Source: Endozoicomonas sp965232255 (GTDB lineage Bacteria > Pseudomonadota > Gammaproteobacteria > Pseudomonadales > Endozoicomonadaceae). Taken from it: DNA of 64,000 nt. The stretch is taken from contig OZ246962.1 in NCBI GenBank assembly GCA_965232255.1, positions 2,046,001 through 2,110,000 on the forward strand, read 5' to 3'. The position numbers and the translations under genes were made by a program. The notes under the pieces were generated by a model. That model did not search any database and was not told the DNA's origin. It saw only the letters and a program-made list of their open reading frames with translations. Positions 9,684 to 23,398 of the stretch are shown one piece after another (the first letter of the stretch is position 1; the number at the start of each line of letters is the position of its first letter).

Positions 9684-10751
9684 ATGGCGGTTGCTATTCG
9701 TTATCTTGCTGATGGCTGTAAGCTCGAAGACGCTGTGCTGGGTATTTCCGCACGCATTAATGGGCACGGTTATTGGTGTTCTTTCAGGGTTGGTCGGCAG
9801 TTTTACCGACTTTGCATGGATGGCTCGGTGGTGGTTGGGGCTAACGCGGTAGCGTTATCAGAGGAGCAGGCGATGGTAGTGCATGAGCAGTACTCGCGCT
9901 GGATTAACTCAGTTCCTTTGCCAGACGCGATTGTGGCCAGGAGTCGCAGTTTGTCGGCAGCCGAATACCGACAACTGGCAGAGCGTTATCGCGTTGTTTA
10001 TCCAGAGGCAGTAGCGATTCTGCCACCGGACCGTTACGGGGATATCGTGATTGCGCCAGCCATTGGCTGCCCAAATCGCAAATGTGCTTTTTGTGCTTTT
10101 TATCGGGATAAACCCTACAAGGTATTGGGCGACGCGGCGTTGGTTAATCATCTTATCAGCGTTAAGCAACTTTACGGTGGCAAATTGCGCAGTGCCCGTG
10201 GGGTGTTTTTGGGCTCGGCCAATGCCATGGCGCTATCCCAGCGTCGTCTGGTGTTCTGCCTTGATGAGATACGTGAGCGCCTGGGCGTCTTTCCAAGAGG
10301 GGTTGGAACCTTTGCCGACCCAGACTTCAGTGCCAGGCGAACTGCTGGGGAGTGGTGCGAACTCAGGGAAAAGGGCTTGCGACAAATTGTTATTGGTCTT
10401 GAAACCGGGTGGGGAGTGCTCAGGGAAAAGCTTGGTAAATCCAGCGATTTGACCAATGTGTTTGCCTGTGTCGAAAGCGCAAACCAAGCAGGAATGAGTG
10501 TGGGTATAACGATTTTGACCGGTGCTTGCGAGGCAAGTTTAAGTTGTGAAAATCTGCGTAACACTATGATGGTCGTGTCAAAGATGGCCCTGACCTCAAT
10601 GGATGTGCTTTATCTGTCGCCTTTAGACGACAATGGTGTTGTTGGTGAAGAGGCGATCGAGCAGCAGAAACAATACGGCCTGGCGCTGCGAGAAGTTACT
10701 GATGCCAAGGTAACAGCGTACCAAATGCAACGATTTCGCTATTTTATGTAG
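9684..10751 (+). CDS. Radical SAM protein
   Basis: This is an approximately 355-residue cytoplasmic enzyme. Near residue 130 it has IGCPNRKCAFCAFYRDKPYK, a cysteine set with spacing C-x4-C-x2-C that binds a 4Fe-4S cluster in the radical SAM subfamily with the CxxNxCxFC.FY pattern. Downstream segments (GVFLGSANAMALSQ, ERLGVFPRGVGTFADP, IVIGLETGWGVLREKLGK) fit the partial TIM barrel and its glycine-rich SAM contacts. The first 110 residues form a separate domain with no recognised fold. The ATG at 9684 follows GTGGA and is preferred, but a GTG at 9645 is also in frame. It lies just upstream of the rRNA operon promoters, without partner genes, so the substrate is unknown. Confidence 0.85.
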   Translation: MAVAIRYLADGCKLEDAVLGISARINGHGYWCSFRVGRQFYRLCMDGSVVVGANAVALSEEQAMVVHEQYSRWINSVPLPDAIVARSRSLSAAEYRQLAERYRVVYPEAVAILPPDRYGDIVIAPAIGCPNRKCAFCAFYRDKPYKVLGDAALVNHLISVKQLYGGKLRSARGVFLGSANAMALSQRRLVFCLDEIRERLGVFPRGVGTFADPDFSARRTAGEWCELREKGLRQIVIGLETGWGVLREKLGKSSDLTNVFACVESANQAGMSVGITILTGACEASLSCENLRNTMMVVSKMALTSMDVLYLSPLDDNGVVGEEAIEQQKQYGLALREVTDAKVTAYQMQRFRYFM

Positions 10752-10781
10752 TGCGGTAGTGCGAACGCAAAAAAATAACTG

Positions 10782-10809
10782 TTGACAAAAAAAATCCCGA
10801 CGGTAATAT
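10782..10809 (+). promoter_or_regulatory. rRNA operon promoter P1
   Basis: A perfect -35 box TTGACA at 10782-10787 is followed after 16 bases by TAATAT at 10804-10809. The next bases are GCGCCTCC, a GC-rich discriminator like that of stringently controlled rrn P1 promoters. Confidence 0.85.
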
Positions 10810-10904
10810 GCGCCTCCACTGACACGGAACAGCTCTTACCGAAGGGTAAAGGGCAAAGAGTCAGGGATTGAATAAGCTTTTTTCTACTAACGAAAAATAA
10901 ATGC

Positions 10905-10932
10905 TTGACAACGAAGATCGCTGCGGTATTAT
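10905..10932 (+). promoter_or_regulatory. rRNA operon promoter P2
   Basis: TTGACA at 10905-10910 is separated by 16 bases from TATTAT at 10927-10932. It lies about 120 bp after P1, the usual tandem arrangement of rrn promoters. Confidence 0.85.
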
Positions 10933-10996
10933 GAGCGGCCTTTCTGATCTGGAGTGGACAATGATCCGGATCAATATTGAGTCCAGCTACTCAATA

Positions 10997-11008
10997 AGTT
11001 CTTTAACA
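10997..11008 (+). promoter_or_regulatory. boxA-like rRNA antitermination site (leader)
   Basis: The leader contains GTTCTTTAACAA, matching the boxA core TGCTCTTTAACA that loads the NusB/NusE antitermination complex. A second copy lies in the 16S-23S spacer. Confidence 0.75.
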
Positions 11009-11171
11009 AGATATCAGACAATTCGTGTGGGCGCTTGTGCGATTGCATCGGTTAACTGGCATTGGCCAGAAAACTTTAAGATGCTTGATTGAGCAAGCGA
11101 ACATACCTGTAAATTCATGTACGTTTAATTGTGACATTGAGCAGTTAGCCTTCGGGTTAACAAACTGATTT

Positions 11172-12750
<1,579 letters not shown>

Positions 12751-13180
12751 AACGAAAACCGACGTCCATAAGCGCTCACACGAATTGTTTGATGATCACG
12801 ATGACCTGTTCATCGTGATTTTCTTGTTCTTTAACAATGTGGAATCCAAATTTAAGCTGAATTGATTTACAAGACAGTGTTTTTACGACAGTGATCTTGT
12901 AATGAAAATTCTTGCTGAGACACTCTCAAGCTTTGATTGGCAACAATCATAGCTAATGTGTATGGCGAATGAATTCAGGATACCCTCCTGAATTTATTTG
13001 ATCGTTAAAGGTGTTTATTTGCTTTTAACTTCAAAGTGAGACTGGCATGGTATTTTTGCTTTAGGCAAGGCGCAAGCCGAATGATGGAAGGAGCGTAGTA
13101 GCACTACGTGACTGACCGAGTGAGAATTGCAACACCGCATAAAGGAAAAAGACAAAGTCAGAGATCGTTTTGGGTTATAT
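12751..13180 (+). other. 16S-23S spacer without tRNA genes
   Basis: The 430-bp spacer contains no sequence with tRNA T-loop or acceptor features, although many gammaproteobacterial operons carry tRNA-Ile and tRNA-Ala here. A 10-bp perfect hairpin (12795-12804 with 12810-12819) precedes a boxA copy TGTTCTTTAACA at 12825-12836. The second half (about 13060-13150) carries the repeat-like palindromic segment listed separately. Confidence 0.8.
13063..13150. repeat. Palindromic repeat-like segment in rRNA spacer
   Basis: The segment has GGCAAGGCGCAAGCC on its left, a central hairpin CGTAGT/ACTACG with AGC loop at 13094-13108, and GTGACTGACCGAGTGAG on its right. The layout resembles dispersed palindromic repeats I recall from other gammaproteobacteria. 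No second copy was found by eye in this window, so repeat status is inference. Confidence 0.4.
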
Positions 13181-16109
<2,929 letters not shown>

Positions 16110-16224
16110 ATAACGCCAAAGCGATTTAGAAGACATACACGTAGAGTGTCGTGCAAGAACAGCTTAATTATCGGATTCCAGCTATTGTCTTGAAACTTGT
16201 TTCTTGACACTAGCAACCAGTTAA

Positions 16225-16341
16225 GCCTGGCGACCATAGAAAGTTAGAACCACCTGATCCCATCCCGAACTCAGTAGTGAAATGACTTATCGCCGATGGT
16301 AGTGTGGGGTCTCCCCATGTGAGAGTAGGACATCGCCAGGC
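16225..16341 (+). rRNA. rrf: 5S ribosomal RNA
   Basis: The ends GCCTGGCGA and TCGCCAGGC pair as the terminal helix. Interior blocks CCATCCCGAACTCAGTAGTG, GCCGATGGTAGTGTGGGG and GAGAGTAGGAC are diagnostic of 5S. It lies about 115 bp after 23S. Confidence 0.96.
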
Positions 16342-16350
16342 ACTCGTTAG

Positions 16351-16384
16351 AAAACCCCGATAGAGTAATCTATCGGGGTTTTTG
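16351..16384 (+). terminator. rRNA operon terminator
   Basis: AAAACCCCGATAG pairs perfectly with CTATCGGGGTTTT around a short AGTAAT loop and runs into five T, directly after 5S. It may also act on the converging minus-strand gene. Confidence 0.93.
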
Positions 16385-16406
16385 TTGTCGAAAAACTACT
16401 TAAGAA

Positions 16407-18491
16407 CTACGTTCTTTTAAATTGGTTGAGAATAGCTCTTATTTCTTCATTAGTATTTGGGGTTGTATAAAAGATTTCGGTTGCCGCCTTTGCTTTTTCT
16501 TGATCAGAAAGATGGTGAAATTCATGCTGAGCAGATATTAACGTTTTGATTTCCAAGATCTTATCATCTACTTCAAATTCATCTTCACGATCTTCTTCAC
16601 TTATGCTATCAAGCAAGTGACTTATACTTGTCTCCAGACTTTCTTGATCTGAACTATCTGTTTCTATAGTCACTCCACCTTCATTCTGTACTGCATCGCT
16701 TTGATCATGCTCCATGCTCAGTACATCGTACAGGTATTGTTGCGCCGCTCCCACAGAGCTTTGCTGTTCAGACAGTTTTTCACAGCTCTCAGTAAAGGCT
16801 TGAAATGTCTGTTCAAAATTCCATTCTCTACCCTCATGGTCTGGTTGCAGTAATTGACTGTAAATATTCAAAAACTGAGATAATGTATCGCTGACTTCCG
16901 GATTTTTAACGAGCTTGTTGTTAATAAATAAAGTTATTGTCTTTAGATGATCAGGATTTTTGGATATGGATTGATTGTTATTAAATTGCTCAGATGTATT
17001 TTCCATAATGGCTGAGGCAGTTTTTTCTGTTGTGCTGATATTTTTATTTCTTGAATTATAAATGGCCGCTAAAACATCTTCTGCCGAAGGTATGCCGTTC
17101 TCATTGAGAGGCACATCACCAAGACCATCAAGACCCGTTATGGAACTGCCATATCGCTCTATAAGTTCAGTAATGCCTTGGTATGCAATCTGAGTATTGG
17201 ATTTTGCTTCTGATAGTTTTTTATTTGTTTGACTTATTAGTGAAGATAATTGATTGTGATCTTTTGTTAGTTTTGAAATAATTTTTTCAGCCCCACATAG
17301 CTCTTTATAATTTTTTCGGTCAAATAGGCTGGGGAAAGTTCTTTTAAATATATTTGCAGAAGCTATTTTTTTTGCAATTCGTTGTTTTTCAATCTCTTTT
17401 TCGCTGATTTTTGTGTTTACTGTTATTTTGTCTCGTTCAACTTGTAATAACTCTGCACGAATTCCTTCCATTTTATTGAATGATATTTTGTATCTGTCCG
17501 CTGCCGTAGATAGATTTTTTAATTCCGTATTTAGGTGGGTAGTGCATGGCAGTGTAGCTCTGTCGATTTTGACTAAAAGCTTGTGGTTGTCGCCAAGAGA
17601 GTTTGAGATGGTTTTTTTTATTGTTTCTGATAAATCGTTAATTGTGGATAATGTTTTTTGGGTTTCCATCAGGTTGGTTGGATGGTGTGTGACTGAATTG
17701 ATACCAGTCTGGTAGGTATGGGTTAATAATTCACATAAACGGCTACGGCGCTCTTCAAACGTTTTTGGAGAGATGTCTCGAATGGATTCTGTCCACCGAA
17801 TGATATCATGACATTTCTTATCTAATATTGTTACTGCTGAATGGATGCTGTGCTTTTCCAGGTCGAGATTTACTTCGTCAGAAGCTCTGTTGCGCTTGGA
17901 GTTAAGGTCAAATTTTAGTTGGTTTACAATGCGGTCGCACTGTTTGTCCAGCTCGTTTTGCAAACCTTTAATACTCTTGGAGTCGAGTTTTTGTTTAAGT
18001 GTTTTATCGAATTTTGATGATGGTGTTAATAGCTTTATTCTTTCATTTAGATTGTTTATTCCATCTAGTGAGGTGCACTTTCTGATTTCATTAGTTAGTT
18101 GGATATATATATCTTCTCGTATTTGCTTTAATAATGGCTTTGACTCAGTGAAGGTTTTTCCTTTGATGCTTTTTTTATCGGAGTACTCGTCAAATAATTC
18201 TAATAGTTGGTTTTCGATGTTTACTTTGTTTTCGTTTTTTTGGAGCAGGATATCGACTCGTCTAGTGGTTAAATCTTTCCTGAGATCATGGTTATTATTT
18301 AATTCTGCAATGGATTTTTTGTTGATTTTTTCAGAGACCATTTCACTTATTTTGCGACTGAATTTCTTTGGGCTAGTAAGCTCAGCATTGCGACTGAAGG
18401 TTTTGGTCATTTGACCATTTTCGATGCCTTTGAATTTTAACAGTTCAGGAGTATCGATGTTCAGGTTGGTAAGGCCGCTTGAGACGTTCAT
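16407..18491 (-). CDS. Large coiled-coil protein of unknown function
   Basis: This is an approximately 694-residue protein rich in Lys, Glu, Asn, Ser and Ile, without signal peptide or membrane segment. Long heptad-like stretches suggest coiled coils, for example around KITVNTKISEKEIEKQRIAK and KLTKDHNQLSSLISQTNKKL. The C-terminal 150 residues are strongly acidic (DSISEEDREDEFEVDDKILE). The ATG at 18491 is preferred because GGGGA lies a few bases upstream, over the ATG at 18515. Base composition is clearly more AT-rich than flanking housekeeping genes, which suggests transfer. Low-GC coiled-coil proteins of this type in host-associated bacteria are sometimes secreted effectors, but nothing here proves secretion. 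I do not recognise a family. Confidence 0.75.
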   Translation of the reverse strand: MNVSSGLTNLNIDTPELLKFKGIENGQMTKTFSRNAELTSPKKFSRKISEMVSEKINKKSIAELNNNHDLRKDLTTRRVDILLQKNENKVNIENQLLELFDEYSDKKSIKGKTFTESKPLLKQIREDIYIQLTNEIRKCTSLDGINNLNERIKLLTPSSKFDKTLKQKLDSKSIKGLQNELDKQCDRIVNQLKFDLNSKRNRASDEVNLDLEKHSIHSAVTILDKKCHDIIRWTESIRDISPKTFEERRSRLCELLTHTYQTGINSVTHHPTNLMETQKTLSTINDLSETIKKTISNSLGDNHKLLVKIDRATLPCTTHLNTELKNLSTAADRYKISFNKMEGIRAELLQVERDKITVNTKISEKEIEKQRIAKKIASANIFKRTFPSLFDRKNYKELCGAEKIISKLTKDHNQLSSLISQTNKKLSEAKSNTQIAYQGITELIERYGSSITGLDGLGDVPLNENGIPSAEDVLAAIYNSRNKNISTTEKTASAIMENTSEQFNNNQSISKNPDHLKTITLFINNKLVKNPEVSDTLSQFLNIYSQLLQPDHEGREWNFEQTFQAFTESCEKLSEQQSSVGAAQQYLYDVLSMEHDQSDAVQNEGGVTIETDSSDQESLETSISHLLDSISEEDREDEFEVDDKILEIKTLISAQHEFHHLSDQEKAKAATEIFYTTPNTNEEIRAILNQFKRT

Positions 18492-18781
18492 TTTAATCCC
18501 CAAATAAGAATCCATTACTTCATGCTAGCCAATTCATCTCATCATCGGGAACTACTGCCATTTTTCTGGCTTACTATTTCACGTAATCATTTCGATAGAT
18601 GCTCAGCATGTATAGGAAAATTATGTGGTCGATTATCTATGGCTCATTAAATTCAAAGAAAGTATTTTGAAAATGTATGGCTACTAATTTCAGGCGATGT
18701 GGGGAGTATTGCTGATTCTTTAGCGGTGACAAAACGTCAAAGTCGTATTGACTGGTTTTGTCACCAATTGCGAAGATGCAA

Positions 18782-19330
18782 TTAGTTATGTCGCGGATAA
18801 TGCCAGAAATTAGGACTGAAAGGAAATATTAACGTTGTATCTTCGCCGGCAAGACAGGCTTCTGGATGGTATCGACTGAGGTGATAGCGTACTCGGTGTT
18901 CTTGCTCCCGGGAAACATCGACCATGATCAAGTGGTTACCCTTGACCAGATCATTGTGAAACCGTGTGATCTTATAGTTTTCCCGCGTGACCCCCGCCAA
19001 GCCGCCACTCCAGGCACCAAACATGGTAAACACCCCGGCCACGATAATCAGCGCTGGCAACGGAACATTCATTCCAAAAGGATTCCACCATTCCAGCAGT
19101 GTGACGGCCAGTAGGCCAACCACGCCACCGATAAGAGCGCCGAGCTGACCTGAGTGGATTACGTCATTTTCCTGGAACATATTGGCACTGTGTAGCTGCC
19201 GGTGATAGAGACCCGCTTCGTTGCGGCTGAGCACGTGGAGATGCCAGTCAGTCACGCCATCGCGATGCAGGTCTTCAGTGATGCCCATTACGTTGTCGAG
19301 AGAGTCAGTCAGGTAGTAAAGACGTTTCAT
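18782..19330 (-). CDS. Two-helix membrane protein, unknown
   Basis: A 182-residue protein starts MKRLYYLTDSLDNVMGITED. It has a soluble N-terminal part, then two hydrophobic segments (QLGALIGGVVGLLAVTLLEW and VPLPALIIVAGVFTMFGAW) followed by a glycine-rich turn and a soluble C-terminal part (HLIMVDVSREQEHRVRYHLS). The two soluble halves may pair like ACT- or ferredoxin-like halves around a membrane hairpin, a layout I recall in proteobacterial hypothetical proteins. No catalytic motif is visible. It is divergent from the small gene at 19424. Confidence 0.8.
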   Translation of the reverse strand: MKRLYYLTDSLDNVMGITEDLHRDGVTDWHLHVLSRNEAGLYHRQLHSANMFQENDVIHSGQLGALIGGVVGLLAVTLLEWWNPFGMNVPLPALIIVAGVFTMFGAWSGGLAGVTRENYKITRFHNDLVKGNHLIMVDVSREQEHRVRYHLSRYHPEACLAGEDTTLIFPFSPNFWHYPRHN

Positions 19331-19423
19331 CTTGTCTCTCCTGCTTTACTGCGCGCAGAAAGTGAGTATAGATTATGTCGAACCGCAGACTCTCTACGGT
19401 AATCAGTGTTAAGTGAGTTGACT

Positions 19424-19648
19424 ATGAAGCAAATAAAGGTAGCCGTCAGAAAGCGGGGAGCCAGAGACTCCCATGAACTGAGCGAAGCCGATGTTGAGAT
19501 GAAGCAAACGCTGGAGCGCCTGGCCAAGAAGGGGCTGAATCCCATGCAGATGTGCCAGAAGCTCAATGAGCATCATGTGCACCATCCGGGCGGTGGTGAC
19601 TGGACCTATGATCGGGTGGTTGAGGAGTGTGAAAGGCTGAAGGTGTAG
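19424..19648 (+). CDS. Small basic protein, unknown
   Basis: This is a 74-residue protein with a basic N-terminus (MKQIKVAVRKRGARD), a helical middle (EADVEMKQTLERLAKKGLNP) and a C-terminal segment MQMCQKLNEHHVHHPGGGDW. The segment GLNP-x-x-MCQKLN...GGGDWTYDRVVEE resembles the short recombinase-type helix-turn-helix that ends in a G-x-W turn, so nucleic-acid binding is possible. The ATG at 19424 follows AGTGAG and is preferred to the GTG at 19406. No operon partner. Confidence 0.65.
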   Translation: MKQIKVAVRKRGARDSHELSEADVEMKQTLERLAKKGLNPMQMCQKLNEHHVHHPGGGDWTYDRVVEECERLKV

Positions 19649-19697
19649 GCTTTCGGGTTGCGTGGGAGGCTGCCCGGGAGCAGCCTCATTTTTCGCG

Positions 19698-20033
19698 TTA
19701 TCTCTTACTGGATTTCAGCAGGTCTTGAAAACGCTGGCGTTTCTCCTCCGGGCTTAGCAGGGGAGCAGGTTCGGTGGCTTCTGCAACAAGCGTGCTGTAA
19801 TCCAGGAAGGAGGATTCTGCGGGGGTTTCTGGCACGGCTTGTTGCAACCAATCATCCATCACATCAAGAGCCTCAAGCAATCCCTGATACTCGTCCGACA
19901 TATCCTCGCCGGACTCAGCAAGGAGGTCGATCTTTTTCACTAAATTGTTCCGTATCTGGACAATCCGCTGCTCAGATGCCTGTTCTTTGTTGTCTTTCAG
20001 CCATTTTCTGGCTGACTCTCCATTGGTAGCCAT
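19698..20033 (-). CDS. Small acidic helical protein, unknown
   Basis: A 111-residue protein begins MATNGESARKWLKDNKEQ. It is mostly helical, with an acidic middle (SGEDMSDEYQGLLEALDVMD) and a C-terminal SPEEKRQRFQDLLKSS. The ATG at 20033 fits better than the in-frame TTG at 20072. It is divergent from menF, leaving about 180 bp for both promoters. No family recognised. Confidence 0.6.
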   Translation of the reverse strand: MATNGESARKWLKDNKEQASEQRIVQIRNNLVKKIDLLAESGEDMSDEYQGLLEALDVMDDWLQQAVPETPAESSFLDYSTLVAEATEPAPLLSPEEKRQRFQDLLKSSKR

Positions 20034-20213
20034 GGTGGCTGTTACCTGTGCTGATCGAAAAGTGGCGGCCAAAACTGACCAAAAAGTTAATATTCGGGCA
20101 AAGCATAGCTTTTATCGGTAAATACGACCAAGATACTGGTGGCTGATCTACGTACAATTACGTTATCTTACGATGTTTTTCCTTCCACGACTTCCAATTG
20201 GCAGAATGTCCTG

Positions 20214-21635
20214 ATGAGTCTTTTAAAGGCCCGGTTTGCACTTATGGCGCAGCAGTTGCGAATGCTGTTAGCTCAGCCTGTGCCGGAAAAAGAACTGTTA
20301 AGAATAGAACTGGCAATGCCGGCAGTGCATTTACAGGGCTTTCTGGCGGCTCAGGATTGTGCTGAAAAGGCTTTCTGGAAGGATCGGGAAGGGGACTATG
20401 CCACTGCTGTCTTGGGCTATAGTTGGTCAGTTAACCTGCACAGCCACCAGGAAATTGCTCCGGCATTCATCAAGGCACGGCGATTACTGGAGCAGTTATC
20501 AGATCCAGGCAGCTGTCGTTGCCTGTGCTATCTCTCCTTTGCCGACAGCGCCTCCTCAATCTGGTCAGCATTTGGGTACGGCGCCGTGTATCTGCCGCTG
20601 TTGGAATTGGTACAGACTCGCAAAGGCACAGTGCTTGGGGTCAATATCAGAGCAGAGAATGATTCCAACTACCAGACAAACTTACGCAAGGCCCTCGCAC
20701 TTATTGATGCCCTGAAGTTTACCCAGCAGTTGCCTGAGACTGACTTTACTGTCCGCCTTACCGGTTATAGACCTGATTTTGCCACTTGGCAGCAGATGGT
20801 TAATAACGCTGACCAAGCCTTTGTGACCGGTAGTCTGGATAAAGTGGTGCTCTCCAGAGAGACCTGCCTGCAACTTGAAGGACAATTCTCACCCTGGCCA
20901 CTGTTGTGTGCCTGGCAACAAGCTAACCCACAGGCTTATCAGTTTTTGTTGCATCAGCAGGGACAGACCTTTTTTGGCTGTTCGCCAGAGCGCCTGCTAA
21001 AACGACTGGAAAATACCATTGCTACCGAGGCACTGGCAGGTACCATTGTACGCGGGCAGAATCAGGCAGAAGACGTCCAACTGGAAAGTCTGCTGATGTC
21101 TGATAGCAAAAATATCCGTGAAAATCGCCTGGTTCTGGACGACATCTGCCAGAAATTGCAACCGTTGTGTCGCTCACTGGAGGCTGATCGCAGCCATTCA
21201 GTGGTAAAACTCCACCACATTCAGCATTTGCGCTATCAGATTTGCGGGGTACTCAACCCTGAAGTCCATGATGAACACTTGCTCAGCGCCCTACACCCGA
21301 CACCTGCCGTGGGCGGAACCCCAAGGACGCATTCGTGCCAGTTTATCGCAACACATGAACCTTACGCTCGAGGTCTATACGCCGGAGTGTGTGGTACGCT
21401 GGGTGTCACTAACAGTGATTTCAGCGTGGCCATTCGCAGTGCCCGTCTGGTAGACGATGCCCTGATGCTTTATTCTGGCGCCGGCATTGTGAAAGGCTCG
21501 ATTGCTGAAGCTGAATGGGCTGAGTTGAATAACAAAATCGCCACCGTGCTGGATATTCTGCGACAGCAACAAAGGGATGCCGAGCGACCTCATATATACA
21601 ACCAGAGCGCTGACGATCTGGCTGTCTTCCCCTAA
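20214..21635 (+). CDS. menF: Isochorismate synthase
   Basis: This enzyme converts chorismate to isochorismate, the committed step of menaquinone synthesis. The chorismate-binding domain is clear: GSLDKVVLSRE (with the base lysine), FFGCSPERLLKR, EALAGTIVRG, HHIQHLRYQICG, LHPTPAVGGTPR and EPYARGLYAGVCG. I place the start at 20214 (MSLLKARFALMAQQ) because it aligns with the beginning of E. coli MenF. An upstream in-frame GTG at 20139 would add 25 residues, and neither has a strong Shine-Dalgarno site. It is the first gene of a tight operon, with menD 11 bases after its stop. Confidence 0.93.
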   Translation: MSLLKARFALMAQQLRMLLAQPVPEKELLRIELAMPAVHLQGFLAAQDCAEKAFWKDREGDYATAVLGYSWSVNLHSHQEIAPAFIKARRLLEQLSDPGSCRCLCYLSFADSASSIWSAFGYGAVYLPLLELVQTRKGTVLGVNIRAENDSNYQTNLRKALALIDALKFTQQLPETDFTVRLTGYRPDFATWQQMVNNADQAFVTGSLDKVVLSRETCLQLEGQFSPWPLLCAWQQANPQAYQFLLHQQGQTFFGCSPERLLKRLENTIATEALAGTIVRGQNQAEDVQLESLLMSDSKNIRENRLVLDDICQKLQPLCRSLEADRSHSVVKLHHIQHLRYQICGVLNPEVHDEHLLSALHPTPAVGGTPRTHSCQFIATHEPYARGLYAGVCGTLGVTNSDFSVAIRSARLVDDALMLYSGAGIVKGSIAEAEWAELNNKIATVLDILRQQQRDAERPHIYNQSADDLAVFP

Positions 21636-21646
21636 CGAGTTTGTGC

Positions 21647-23398
21647 ATGACGTTAACAACCGACTCTCTGCAATTTGCCTCAACCATTAATGGCATCTGG
21701 TCAGCTGCACTGATTGAAGAGCTGTGGCGCCTCGGTGTGCGCCATTGTTGCATTGCTCCTGGTTCGCGTTCGGCACCCCTGGCTTTTGCCCTGGCAGCAC
21801 ACGATGGTATGGCTCGCCATATTCATTTTGACGAACGCGGACTGGGATTTTTTGCTTTGGGTATTGCTAAAGCCACCGGTGAGCCGGTGGCTGTGGTGAC
21901 TACTTCCGGCACTGCGGTGGCTAATCTCTACCCCGCGGTGATCGAAGCCCATCAGTCGGGCATCCCTCTGGTCGTTATCAGTGCTGACCGCCCACCAGAA
22001 CTGATTGACTGCGGTGCCAATCAGGCCATTGATCAGTTGGGTATTTTCGGTGCTTACGTTGGCGCCAGGTTGGAGCTGCCAACACCTGAGCAAACAATCT
22101 CCCTGCGCTGGCTGTTGAGCAGTATCGATCAGGCCTTTGTTCGCTCTTGTGCCCGTGGGCTGCCGTTGCATATTAACTGTATGTTTCGCGAGCCGCTTTA
22201 TCCCCGGCAACACGATGACACAGCGGATAAAAACGCTTATTGGTCGACAGTGGCGCAATGGCAAGACTCGGACAAGCCCTATACCGACTATCTGCTGCCA
22301 ACACTGCCTCAACTTCCCGGTGTCTGGCAGTGGCAGCGTTTTACTGAAGGCCGTGGTTTGATCGTAGTGGGTCGTGTACCTGTTGATACTGAGGTGGCGG
22401 CTATTGTGACTTTGGCTGAGCGCCTTGGCTGGCCTTTGCTGACTGATGTGCAATCACAGCTGCATGGCCATCCGCTGGCTGTGGCTCACGCAGAATTGTT
22501 ACTGGCGAGCGACATCGGCGAAAAACTCTACCGACAGGCGGATCATCTGTTGCAAATCGGCGGCTATCTGACTGCTAAACGACTGGATCAGTTTATTGCC
22601 AGTCACTCTTGGCAGGCTTACTGGATGATTGACCCGGCTCCCAGACGGGTAGATACCGCGCAGCGACAGAATGTTCGGTTGATTGGTGATATTGGGCCCA
22701 TTTGCCAACAGTTGTTATCTATTAGCGCGCACCTCAGACCACGCCTGTCGTGGTCTGACGCTTTCCATCATCAGGCAGGACAAGTGATCGGACACCTTCC
22801 GGAGCCCGTGCAGCTTGATGAGCAGTGGCTTGGTGCCTCATTGGCTAAATTACTCCCCCCAGGAAGCAGCTTATTTCTTGGCAACAGCCTCCCCATTCGT
22901 ATGGTGCAGATGTTCTCAGTCGGCCATTTACCCAGAGTTTTTGCCAGCCGTGGCGCCAGTGGTATTGATGGGCTGATCGCTACGGCAGTCGGTTGTGCGA
23001 CGGGTGATCAGCAACCAATGGTGCTGTTGATTGGCGATATCTCTTTTTTCCACGACCTTAATTCATTGCAACTGGCCAGACAGAGCAAAAAACCACTGGT
23101 CATTGTTCTGGTCAACAACGACGGGGGTGGTATTTTTCACCTCACTACCAAAGGGTGTCATGACGATGCATTGCCGATAGCCAACGACTATTTTGTGACG
23201 CCGCACGGTCTCAACGCCCAGCACGCAGCGGCACTGTTTGGCATTGATTACTGTGCGCCAAAATCGGTGGATGAATTCATCGCTCAGTTTAACCAGGCGT
23301 TTACCTGTAGTGGTTGTACCCTGATAGAAGTGATCACGCCTTCAGGGCAAGGAGCAGTCTGTATTGAACAGGCAGTCACCAGGGTAAAAACTCTGTGA
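21647..23398 (+). CDS. menD: SEPHCHC synthase (2-succinyl-5-enolpyruvyl-6-hydroxy-3-cyclohexene-1-carboxylate synthase)
   Basis: This thiamine-diphosphate enzyme joins isochorismate with 2-oxoglutarate. It is 583 residues from the ATG at 21647; the open frame begins two codons earlier. The N-terminal domain has CIAPGSRSAPLAFAL and the catalytic-glutamate segment HFDERGLGFFALG, followed by VVTTSGTAVANLYPAVIEA. The C-terminal ThDP-binding domain has FASRGASGIDGLIATAVG, then LLIGDISFFHDLNSL with the GD...N metal motif and VNNDGGGIF. All three enzyme domains are present. It overlaps menH by four bases, so translation is probably coupled. Confidence 0.96.
   Translation: MTLTTDSLQFASTINGIWSAALIEELWRLGVRHCCIAPGSRSAPLAFALAAHDGMARHIHFDERGLGFFALGIAKATGEPVAVVTTSGTAVANLYPAVIEAHQSGIPLVVISADRPPELIDCGANQAIDQLGIFGAYVGARLELPTPEQTISLRWLLSSIDQAFVRSCARGLPLHINCMFREPLYPRQHDDTADKNAYWSTVAQWQDSDKPYTDYLLPTLPQLPGVWQWQRFTEGRGLIVVGRVPVDTEVAAIVTLAERLGWPLLTDVQSQLHGHPLAVAHAELLLASDIGEKLYRQADHLLQIGGYLTAKRLDQFIASHSWQAYWMIDPAPRRVDTAQRQNVRLIGDIGPICQQLLSISAHLRPRLSWSDAFHHQAGQVIGHLPEPVQLDEQWLGASLAKLLPPGSSLFLGNSLPIRMVQMFSVGHLPRVFASRGASGIDGLIATAVGCATGDQQPMVLLIGDISFFHDLNSLQLARQSKKPLVIVLVNNDGGGIFHLTTKGCHDDALPIANDYFVTPHGLNAQHAAALFGIDYCAPKSVDEFIAQFNQAFTCSGCTLIEVITPSGQGAVCIEQAVTRVKTL

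Noticed and set aside
12751..13180. Possible tRNA genes in the 16S-23S spacer
   Set aside because: No segment has paired acceptor ends plus a GTTCGA-type T-loop.
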